The notes under the pieces were generated by a model that searched no databases, was not told the DNA's origin, and was given only the letters and a program-made list of their open reading frames with translations. Shown piece after piece: positions 9,226-16,551 of a DNA stretch of 60,554 nt. A program made the translations under genes and the position numbers. This stretch comes from Phycisphaerales bacterium (GTDB lineage: Bacteria; Planctomycetota; Phycisphaerae; Phycisphaerales; SM1A02). Location: contig JAKVBQ010000017.1 in NCBI GenBank assembly GCA_022447205.1, forward strand, positions 1 to 60,554, written 5' to 3'. How positions within the stretch are numbered: position 1 is the stretch's first letter; the number at the start of each line of letters is the position of its first letter.

Positions 9226-9950
9226 GGCGCGACCTCATCCGTCGCGCGCGTTGTCGAGGCATCCTGCGGCGCACCCTCCTCGAGGTCGTCACCGGACTCC
9301 CCTGCAGGCGTGACATCCGAGACGGGAAGCTGAACCAGCTGCCCTCCCGGGAGGGTCACTTCGAGCAGATCAAGACGGATTTCCAGCATGGCACCCAACG
9401 CGGCATGAAGCTCGCAGACCGCTCCTCCAGTCGCTGAATCGTTCTCGAACTCGAAGACAAGTGCGATCTCATGGACCGGCCTGGGCAGATCCGAGGAGAC
9501 CGAAAGCTGGGCGATCGACACGGACACGAACGCACCGAGCTCGGATGTGACCGACTCGACGAAGGCGTCGGCTTCCTCAGGAGTCGGATAGCTCCCCTTG
9601 TGCCGAAGGAACACCGATTCGAGCGCCTCCTTCCGATCGTCGGCCTCAACGTCGAAGACGACCTCGACCGCATGCATCACATCGGAGCGAATGAGATCGG
9701 TGCTCATCGCCTGGTACTTCTGGATGAGGATCATCTGGAAGGGAAGCATGCAGACTCCCAGGATGATCGCCCAGATCGCGATACGACGCCCACCGTAGAC
9801 CCCACCGGAGGAGTCGATGACTCGAAGCGCGAACCAGCCGACGACCACTCCGAGGAGACTCGCCAGCGGACAGCAGAACACCAGGGAACAGGCCAGTGCG
9901 ATCAGCGCAGGCGGATAGGTCTTCCAGGTTTGCATCTGGTTTCGTGGCAT
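9222..9950 (-). CDS. Small membrane protein, paralogue of 8521-9225
   Basis: 242 residues and first gene of the minus-strand operon. Hydrophobic segments occur at about 15-44 (ALIALACSLVFCCPLAS) and 55-73. The CCP motif in the first helix is shared with the next gene, so the two look like diverged duplicates. A soluble domain with an acidic C-terminus follows. The stop codon overlaps the next start (ATGA at 9222-9225). It is divergent from murD with only 62 bases between starts, so both promoters must lie in that short gap. No catalytic motif was seen. Confidence 0.72.
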   Translation of the reverse strand: MPRNQMQTWKTYPPALIALACSLVFCCPLASLLGVVVGWFALRVIDSSGGVYGGRRIAIWAIILGVCMLPFQMILIQKYQAMSTDLIRSDVMHAVEVVFDVEADDRKEALESVFLRHKGSYPTPEEADAFVESVTSELGAFVSVSIAQLSVSSDLPRPVHEIALVFEFENDSATGGAVCELHAALGAMLEIRLDLLEVTLPGGQLVQLPVSDVTPAGESGDDLEEGAPQDASTTRATDEVAP

Positions 9951-10012
9951 GAGGAGCTCCCCGGAGTGTACCGCGGGAACCGCGGATTCGGCGGCAGTGC
10001 TAGACTCATGTC

Positions 10013-11392
10013 ATGGCGAATGCCGATGGATCAGATCGCACTGTTGTCATGGGGCTGGGCCGTTTCGGTGGCGGAAGCGGCGTTGCAAGACATCTCCTCG
10101 CCCGGGGCCACGAAGTGCTGGTGACCGATCTCCAGGATCGGGAAGTCCTCGCGGAAGAAGTCGCGCGACTCGAACGATGCGCAGGTTCGGAGCAACTCGA
10201 CTGGCGACTGGGCGGCCATGATGTCGGTGACTTCGAGAATGCAGGACTCGTCGTCGCAAACCCCGCCGTACCGAGGCCATGGGACAACGAATTCCTCGCC
10301 GCAGCGGACCGGAACGGCGTCAGGATCACGACGGAGATCGAGCTCGGGCTGGATCGCATCGCCGGCGGGAAGGCCATCCTGGTGACCGGGAGTGCGGGCA
10401 AGTCCACGACCTGCGCCATGATCGACCATCTGATGAAGGCCGCCTCCCGTCGCAGCATTCTGGGTGGCAACATCGGCGGTTCTCTGCTGGATCCTTCGGA
10501 TGAAGAGATCGAGGATGCGGATGCGGTGGTCGTCGAAGTCTCGAGTTTCATGCTCCACTGGTTGGGCCGATCCCCCGGAAGACGCGACCCTTCCGTTGGT
10601 GTCCTCACCAGCCTGAGCGACAACCATCTCGACTGGCATGAATCACGCGCCCACTACATCAACAGCAAGAAGATCATTCGAGACATGGTGCGTCGGGAAC
10701 GCTTCATCGGCCCACTCCATGAAGATGAGGTTGCCGAGGAGATACGCCATGACGATTCCATCACACCGTGGTGGAACCCGGATCCGGACGACCCCTTCAT
10801 GTCACGGACCGATCGGGAGGAGGTCCTGGACATGATCCGACTGGACCTGCCTGGAGCGCATCAGATCCGGAACGCATTCACCGCACTTCGAGCCGCCACG
10901 ACCCACCTCGAACCCGATCCTGCACGCCGATGCAGACTGGCGATCGAGCTTGCGCCAGCCCTGGCCGACTTCAGAGGCCTGCCCCACAGACTGTGCCCCG
11001 TCGCGAACATTGCTGGCATCAGAGTCGTGGATGACTCGAAGGCAACGACACCGTCGGCGACCCTCCGGGCGGTTCGATCCTTCGAGACCCCGTCGCGAAT
11101 TCATCTCATCGCAGGCGGATTCGACAAGGGGGCCGACCTTGGACAAATCGATGCGCTGGGAAACGAGGTGGGCGGGCTGTATGCGATCGGGGCAACCGCA
11201 CCGATGATCGTGTCAGGATCGAATGCCAGGATCTGCGAGACCGTCGGGGAGGCAGTCCGAGCCGCTGCAACACGAATGCAGGAGGGAGACATCCTCCTGC
11301 TCAGTCCGGGATGTGCCAGCTGGGATCAGTTCGACAACTACGAACACCGCGGTGAGGTCTTCCTCACCGCGGCGAATCGTTGTCTGGGTTGA
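10013..11392 (+). CDS. murD: UDP-N-acetylmuramoyl-L-alanine--D-glutamate ligase
   Basis: 459 residues, cytoplasmic. It adds D-glutamate to UDP-MurNAc-L-Ala in peptidoglycan precursor synthesis. The N-terminal Rossmann region has GLGRFGGGSG. The ATP-binding loop is TGSAGKSTT near 126, where most Mur ligases have TGTNGKTT. Central motifs VEVSSFML and SDNHLDWH follow, and the C-terminal domain has VDDSKATTPSAT, AGGFDKG and LSPGCASWDQF. Length is normal for MurD. The protein occurs as a single gene here, not in a dcw cluster. Its presence fits the evidence that planctomycetes make peptidoglycan. Confidence 0.93.
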   Translation: MANADGSDRTVVMGLGRFGGGSGVARHLLARGHEVLVTDLQDREVLAEEVARLERCAGSEQLDWRLGGHDVGDFENAGLVVANPAVPRPWDNEFLAAADRNGVRITTEIELGLDRIAGGKAILVTGSAGKSTTCAMIDHLMKAASRRSILGGNIGGSLLDPSDEEIEDADAVVVEVSSFMLHWLGRSPGRRDPSVGVLTSLSDNHLDWHESRAHYINSKKIIRDMVRRERFIGPLHEDEVAEEIRHDDSITPWWNPDPDDPFMSRTDREEVLDMIRLDLPGAHQIRNAFTALRAATTHLEPDPARRCRLAIELAPALADFRGLPHRLCPVANIAGIRVVDDSKATTPSATLRAVRSFETPSRIHLIAGGFDKGADLGQIDALGNEVGGLYAIGATAPMIVSGSNARICETVGEAVRAAATRMQEGDILLLSPGCASWDQFDNYEHRGEVFLTAANRCLG

Positions 11393-11420
11393 AGCCGGGT
11401 TTCGGCGTGCTGCGATCCCG

Positions 11421-11921
11421 TCACTCGTAGATTCGCTGGTTCCCGCTCTCGGGGATTTGGCCACCCTCGGGCGACAGATGAGATGCGCCCTCGTCCATGT
11501 CGATCCGGTATCGCTCGCTGTCAGGCGATTCCGGCGCTTCCGGATCCCGAAGTTCGATCTGGATGCGACATGCCTGCTCGGGAGGACAGGTCAACTGGTT
11601 CTCGAGCTGGCTTGCCGAATCCCCCGCTTCGGAGAACCCCCACTGGAGTCGACCGGGTGAATAGATCGGATCATCCCCGCCATCGGACAGGAACCGGAAG
11701 TTCAACTGCTTCCCGACCGGAACATCCTGGACGAAGAAGGGCGTGTCCGAACGCATGTCGTAGATGACCACGGTCTTCGGCGACATGGGCGTGGACACGT
11801 AGGCGAAGTATCCGGTCACACCGCCGTTCTGGTTGAAACAACCGCCTGCAGCCAGCAGGAGAACCATGGAGCATGGCAGGGCCAGCCGGGAAAGCAGGGG
11901 GCGGAGGGTTCGAGAACTCAT
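11421..11921 (-). CDS. Putative lipoprotein
   Basis: 166 residues with a start at 11921 preceded by GGAG. The N-terminus MSSRTLRPLLSRLALPC leads into a hydrophobic stretch and the lipobox AAGGC, making Cys28 the probable lipidated residue. The mature part (about 138 residues) is probably periplasmic and mostly beta, with no family I recognise. It is convergent with murD (28-base gap) and divergent from ispF. An upstream in-frame extension exists but would bury the signal sequence, so I rejected it. Confidence 0.75.
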   Translation of the reverse strand: MSSRTLRPLLSRLALPCSMVLLLAAGGCFNQNGGVTGYFAYVSTPMSPKTVVIYDMRSDTPFFVQDVPVGKQLNFRFLSDGGDDPIYSPGRLQWGFSEAGDSASQLENQLTCPPEQACRIQIELRDPEAPESPDSERYRIDMDEGASHLSPEGGQIPESGNQRIYE

Positions 11922-12044
11922 CAGGGCTCCTTCGAAATCAGGATCATGCGGACAGCCCGAAGGTGCTGCCCTCTGGAACCCTATCGGCACAGACGGGCCC
12001 GAGGCGTTGGCATTTACACCTCGGCTGAGGGTACAGTTGGCATC

Positions 12045-12560
12045 ATGCCCCTCCAGGACCCCCGAATCGGCCATGGCTACGACCTTCACCGCCTCGAGCC
12101 CCCTCCGCCAGAGGGAGCCGGCCAGCCATTCATCCTCGGTGGAATCAGGATCGACCATGACCGGGGACCGGTCGGACATTCGGACGGCGACGCCCTCCTC
12201 CATGCGGTCACCGACGCGATCCTCGGTGCGCTTGGAGAGCCGGACATCGGCCAGATCTTCCCTGATGACGACCCTCGGTGGCATGAAGCCGACTCAGCCG
12301 GCTTTCTGGAAGAGGCGGTGCAACGGATGGCTCAGGCCAACTTCGTGCTGGGCAACCTGGATTGCACCGTGATCTGCGAGCAGCCGAAACTGAGCCCGCA
12401 CAAGGAAGCGATCACCAACACACTGGCACGACTCCTCCACACCGAGCCGGAGCGCGTCAATGTGAAGGGCAAGACCCATGAACGGGTGGATGCGGTCGGT
12501 GAAGGTCGTGCGATCGAGGTCCATGCCGTCGTACTTCTGCTCCCCCGATCAAACGCCTGA
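12045..12560 (+). CDS. ispF: 2-C-methyl-D-erythritol 2,4-cyclodiphosphate synthase
   Basis: 171 residues. It makes MEcPP in the non-mevalonate isoprenoid pathway. The start at 12045 places the canonical N-terminus RIGHGYDLHRL, holding the zinc-binding Asp and His, at residues 6-16. GPVGHSDGDALLHAVTDAI supplies the third zinc ligand, and KLSPHKEAI and GKTHERVDAVGEG are further family signatures. A weak candidate promoter sits almost on top of the start codon. It is convergent with the glycerate kinase gene 24 bases downstream. Length is normal. Confidence 0.93.
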   Translation: MPLQDPRIGHGYDLHRLEPPPPEGAGQPFILGGIRIDHDRGPVGHSDGDALLHAVTDAILGALGEPDIGQIFPDDDPRWHEADSAGFLEEAVQRMAQANFVLGNLDCTVICEQPKLSPHKEAITNTLARLLHTEPERVNVKGKTHERVDAVGEGRAIEVHAVVLLLPRSNA

Positions 12561-12584
12561 ACGGAACACCTGCATCAGGAGCCT

Positions 12585-13706
12585 TCAAGCCAGGGCATGG
12601 ACTTCGGCAAGGTGTGCACCGGCTCGTCTCAAGCGTTCCAGATGGCAGGTGATCTCTGGAAAAGCAGCCTCCAGAGAGACATGCCGGGCGAAGGGGTCAT
12701 GAGCCATGGCTTGGCTGGACCGAGCCAGCCGACCTGCCACGAGTGCCACCGGTACCCCAGCCTCAGCTGCCAACCGCCCCACTTCCCAGGCCACCTTGCC
12801 ATTGGGCGTCTGGTCGTCGTAGCAGCCCTCTCCAGTAACGACGAGATCGACTCCGTTGCAGGCAGCAGGCAAGCCGACCAGCTCCCCAACCGCTCGGGCA
12901 CCTGGCCGCAGGAGCCCACCAAGACCGACGCGGAGCCCATACCCCGCTCCTCCAGCCGCCCCATCCCCCTCATCGCTTCCAGACGCCCCCAAGAGGTCGG
13001 AGAGGCGCTCCAGACCGGCAGCGAGCCGAGCGACCGCGTCGGGCCCGGCCCCCTTCTGGGGGCCGTAGACGGCTGCTGCGCCGTTTGGACCGCAGAGTGG
13101 GTTTCGGACATCAACCGCGACCTCGATCCGGATCCCGGCACACCGATCACGAGCAGGCCCAGGGTCAATAGAGTCCAACCTGAGCAGATCGGCACCCAGA
13201 CATGGTCGATCCAGACGTGCACCATCAACAACAACCCCCGCCCCCAGTGCCTGCAGGAGGCCTACTCCGCCGTCCACCGTCCGGCTCCCTCCAAGGCCGA
13301 TCATCAGATGGGAGATGCCCTGGTCCAGAGCGCTCAGGATCACCTCACCAACCGGGTAGGTGGTCGCTGACTCGGGATCAGAAACCTGAAGGCCGGAATC
13401 CATAAATCCAGCGGTATCAGCAACTTCCACAATGCCAAACCCCTCAGCCGTTTCATACCAACGCCCACGCTGCGGGGTACCCTCCCGGCCAGATGACCGA
13501 ACCTCGACTTGATGCCAGCGGCCAGACAAGGTCGATGCAATGACCTCCATGGTTCCTTCACCTCCGTCAGCCATCGGGAGGACCTGGACGACCGCCTCGC
13601 TGGCGACGGAACGAATGCCGACCGAGAGTGCTTCCGCCGCTTCGAGGGCCGATACCGTGCCCTTGAATGAATCTGGGGCGCATGAGACGGTTGGCGGCTT
13701 GCTCAT
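12585..13706 (-). CDS. Glycerate kinase (GarK/GlxK family)
   Basis: 373 residues, cytoplasmic. It phosphorylates D-glycerate, feeding glyoxylate or sugar-acid carbon into glycolysis. Family hallmarks are APDSFKGTVSALEAAEAL at the N-terminus, PMADGGEGTMEVI near 44-56, GLGGSRTVDGGVG near 138, and GEGCYDDQTPNGKV near 294. Which carbon (2 or 3) is phosphorylated cannot be told from sequence. It is a single gene, convergent with ispF and divergent from the DedA gene. Confidence 0.9.
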   Translation of the reverse strand: MSKPPTVSCAPDSFKGTVSALEAAEALSVGIRSVASEAVVQVLPMADGGEGTMEVIASTLSGRWHQVEVRSSGREGTPQRGRWYETAEGFGIVEVADTAGFMDSGLQVSDPESATTYPVGEVILSALDQGISHLMIGLGGSRTVDGGVGLLQALGAGVVVDGARLDRPCLGADLLRLDSIDPGPARDRCAGIRIEVAVDVRNPLCGPNGAAAVYGPQKGAGPDAVARLAAGLERLSDLLGASGSDEGDGAAGGAGYGLRVGLGGLLRPGARAVGELVGLPAACNGVDLVVTGEGCYDDQTPNGKVAWEVGRLAAEAGVPVALVAGRLARSSQAMAHDPFARHVSLEAAFPEITCHLERLRRAGAHLAEVHALA

Positions 13707-13792
13707 GGTCTGTTTCTTCCAGCCTGGAAGCGAGGGGCACTTCGACTCTCTGCGGGTTGCTCCGGCTACACTTACGGCCCTCCTGAGAGCAG

Positions 13793-14563
13793 ATGACCGT
13801 GCCTGAACTCCTCACCACTGTACTTGCCCACGGCCTTCCCGAAGGCCTTGCCATGGGAATCGGAGCACTGACACCGGCTCTCGATCCGAGCTCGGGTCCG
13901 TTCGATTCATTCATCGGCGAGTTCGGCCCATGGGCGATGATCATCCTCCTCTTTGCCTCGGGATTCGGTATTCCAATCGGCGAGGAGGTCGTGAACATTC
14001 CAGCGGGGATCTTCGTGGGCCAAGGCGAACTCGCTCCCGGTTCCGCGTACCTGGCCGCCTACATCGGAGTCCTCGGTGGCGACTTCATCTGGTTCTCACT
14101 CTGCAGGTTCCTCGGCAAGTCACTGCTCAGGAGGAAGTGGTTCAAGCGACTCGCACACCCCCGCAGGCTCCTCCAGGTCAAGCACAAGTTCGATCGGAGG
14201 GGTGGCTGGGTGCTGGTCATCGCGCGCTTCATTCCAGGTACACGGACGCCGGCACTCACGGTGGCGGGCATCATGCACATGCCCTGGCGGTCATTCACCC
14301 TGATCGAACTCGGGCTCTGTGCGGTCACCACCTCCCTGCAGGTCACATTGGGGGTCCTGATCGGAAGACGAATCGCAGGGCAGTCCCTTGAGGCGACGGT
14401 CCTGACCGCACTGGCGACGGTGGCCGCCATCCTCGCCACCACCGCCCTCATCACCTGGCTGGTGAACCGGCGCAGGAAAAACACCCCATCACCTCGTGAA
14501 CGCATGGCCTGGCTGAAGAGCTTCCGACGGAATCACGGGTACCATGGGACAGAATCGAAGTAA
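13793..14563 (+). CDS. DedA family membrane protein
   Basis: 256 residues, inner membrane. DedA (SNARE-associated/VTT) proteins act in lipid-carrier recycling and membrane homeostasis. The family motif ARFIPGTRTPALTVAG is at about 144-159, an FG-x-P-IGEE motif near 63-69 enters the membrane, and four to five hydrophobic segments are visible (about 45-60, 80-105, 165-190, 200-225). The C-terminus is basic and cytoplasmic. It is followed after 36 bases by the P-loop fusion gene. Confidence 0.88.
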   Translation: MTVPELLTTVLAHGLPEGLAMGIGALTPALDPSSGPFDSFIGEFGPWAMIILLFASGFGIPIGEEVVNIPAGIFVGQGELAPGSAYLAAYIGVLGGDFIWFSLCRFLGKSLLRRKWFKRLAHPRRLLQVKHKFDRRGGWVLVIARFIPGTRTPALTVAGIMHMPWRSFTLIELGLCAVTTSLQVTLGVLIGRRIAGQSLEATVLTALATVAAILATTALITWLVNRRRKNTPSPRERMAWLKSFRRNHGYHGTESK

Positions 14564-14599
14564 TCACAGAACTCCAGAAGATCGATCCGGAGCACGCAC

Positions 14600-15733
14600 A
14601 TGAGAGCCGTCGTCACAGGACAGATTGGCATCGACAAGAAGCCCTACCTCCAACAGGTCAGCGCCGCCGCCGGCGAGAGGGGCGAGTCGGTCCCCCTGTT
14701 CAATGTAGGTGAGATGATGTACGGGGAGGCTCCCGACGTCAGACCGGGTCGCATCCTGGACCTGCCGATTTCCCGACTTGCCAGCCTGAGAAGAGCGGCG
14801 TTCAAGGACATCATCGCTTCGAGCACGCCCGCCGAGGAACACCCGTCGATCATGGTCAACACCCATGCGACGTTCCGATGGCGTCACGGACTGTTCAGTG
14901 CCTTCGACTTCGACCAGATGGGGCTCCTCGACGCCAACATGTTCATCTGCCTGGTCGACAACGTCGAGACGATCCACCAGCGACTCCATGAGGAACACGA
15001 CATCGACGCCACGCTGAAGGACTGCATGGTCTGGCGGGAGGAGGAGATCCTCGCGACCGAACTTCTCGCGAATGCGATGGGTGCACATGACCAGTTCTAC
15101 ATCCTGAGCAGAGGCAGACAGCAGGACACGATCGACACCTGCCTGCGACTGGTCACCCGACCCGACATGCGAAAGGTCTACCCATCGTTCCCGATGAGCC
15201 ACGTCGTCGGCATGCCTGACATCCTTGATGAGATCGACAGGTTCCGGGCGGAGATCGCCAAGTACTTCGTCGCGTTCGATCCGGCCGATGTCGACGAGAA
15301 GCTCCTTCTGGATCGAGCACTTGATGCCGCACGTGAAGGGCAGGACTGGGTCGAGGTGGAGCCGCACACCTTCGGCGGACGCAAGGAGGATTCCGGACTG
15401 CGCATGCCGGTCAGGGAGGTCCTCGACATCGCCGGGGACATCGACGGCCAGATCTACATGCGGGATTTCAAGCTCGTGGACCAGTCCGACATGATCGTCT
15501 CCTACATCCCGGAACTTGAGGGAGGCGTCCCGGGACTCTCAAGCGGTGTCGAGCGAGAGCTTCACCACGCCTTTGAACACACCAAGGAGGTGTACGTGGT
15601 GTGGAAGCCGAAGAAGGCACCAAGTCCATTCATCACGGAGACCGCCACCAAGATCTTCCCGTCCGTCGATGACGCGCTCGAGTACTTCGGCGAACAGGGC
15701 ATGTTCCCTCAGCAGGATCTCTTCGGAAACTGA
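14600..15733 (+). CDS. P-loop kinase-like / nucleoside deoxyribosyltransferase-like fusion
   Basis: 377 residues, cytoplasmic. The N-terminal half begins VVTGQIGIDKKPYLQQV, which sits like the phosphate loop of archaeal-type adenylate kinases, but the GxxxxGK[ST] motif is altered (Asp for the second Gly, Lys for Ser/Thr). The C-terminal third (about 285-365) has MRDFKLVDQSDMIVSYIPE, then SSGVERELHHAF and VYVVW, resembling the D-x-VxxSD...SxG...ExxxA pattern of nucleoside 2-deoxyribosyltransferase-like folds. Such a fusion suggests a role in nucleotide metabolism or modification, but no reaction can be assigned. It lies 8 bases upstream of truA, so it is probably co-transcribed. Confidence 0.72.
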   Translation: MRAVVTGQIGIDKKPYLQQVSAAAGERGESVPLFNVGEMMYGEAPDVRPGRILDLPISRLASLRRAAFKDIIASSTPAEEHPSIMVNTHATFRWRHGLFSAFDFDQMGLLDANMFICLVDNVETIHQRLHEEHDIDATLKDCMVWREEEILATELLANAMGAHDQFYILSRGRQQDTIDTCLRLVTRPDMRKVYPSFPMSHVVGMPDILDEIDRFRAEIAKYFVAFDPADVDEKLLLDRALDAAREGQDWVEVEPHTFGGRKEDSGLRMPVREVLDIAGDIDGQIYMRDFKLVDQSDMIVSYIPELEGGVPGLSSGVERELHHAFEHTKEVYVVWKPKKAPSPFITETATKIFPSVDDALEYFGEQGMFPQQDLFGN

Positions 15734-15741
15734 ACGCGGGC

Positions 15742-16551
15742 ATGCCTCGCTACAAGATCACAGTTGCATACGAGGGCACCGACTTCCACGGCTGGCAGAA
15801 ACAGGAGCCGCTGGGAAGGCTCGTGCTCAGAACCGCCCAGGGTGTCCTCGAGGACGCCGTGACGAGGGTGGTCAGGGAGCCGGTCGTCCTCACCGGCGCA
15901 TCGAGGACCGATGCCGGAGTGCATGCGCACGGGCAGGTCGCGGCGTTCACCACCACCAGGGACATTCCCGCAGTGAAGTTGCCGAGGGCGATCACGGCAC
16001 GATGCCCGGCCGACATCCAGGTCCGTGAAGCGGAAGTGGTTCCGGAGCACTTCGACCCGATCGCGCATGCGACGAACAAGGAATACCACTACCTGATCCA
16101 GCACGGCCCGCACCTGCCCCCCCTCTTCGACCGCAGAACGATCTGGCGCACGCATCACGACCTCGATCCGGACCTGATGAATGTGGCGGCCAGGGGGCTG
16201 GTCGGACGCCATGATTTCGCGGCCTTCGCGCAAGCAAGCCATGGTCGTGAATCGACCGTCCGGGAGCTCTATCACTGCGAGGTCCATGCCATCGACCCGA
16301 ACCGGCTGCGCATCGAGGTCCGAGGAAACGGGTTCCTCTACCACATGGTCCGGATCATCGCAGGCACCCTGGTCGAGATCGGTCGAGGCGCGTTTCCGGT
16401 GGAGAACATCACCAGGGCACTCGAAACGGGCGAGCGAAGGTGCTGTGGGCCGACCCTCGGACCACAAGGGCTCTGCTTGAAGTGGATTCATCATGAAATC
16501 CCGGAACCACCGCGATCCGGAGAGGAGTCGGGTGCGGAGAGTGATCCGTGA
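15742..16551 (+). CDS. truA: tRNA pseudouridine(38-40) synthase
   Basis: 269 residues. It isomerises uridines 38-40 in the anticodon stem-loop of tRNAs. The N-terminus YKITVAYEGTDFHGWQ and the catalytic motif GASRTDAGVHAHGQVA (catalytic Asp near residue 57) are clear, as is FLYHMVRIIAGTLVEIG near the C-terminus. The stop overlaps the GTG start of the next gene (GTGA at 16548-16551), so translation is coupled. Confidence 0.94.
   Translation: MPRYKITVAYEGTDFHGWQKQEPLGRLVLRTAQGVLEDAVTRVVREPVVLTGASRTDAGVHAHGQVAAFTTTRDIPAVKLPRAITARCPADIQVREAEVVPEHFDPIAHATNKEYHYLIQHGPHLPPLFDRRTIWRTHHDLDPDLMNVAARGLVGRHDFAAFAQASHGRESTVRELYHCEVHAIDPNRLRIEVRGNGFLYHMVRIIAGTLVEIGRGAFPVENITRALETGERRCCGPTLGPQGLCLKWIHHEIPEPPRSGEESGAESDP

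Noticed and set aside
12007-12044. Promoter that would make ispF leaderless (TTGGCA, 19-base gap, TACAGT)
   Set aside because: Both boxes are weak and the spacing is long; not enough to call.
11922-12284. N-terminal extension of the lipoprotein at 11421-11921
   Set aside because: It runs over ispF and would hide a clear signal sequence and lipobox.
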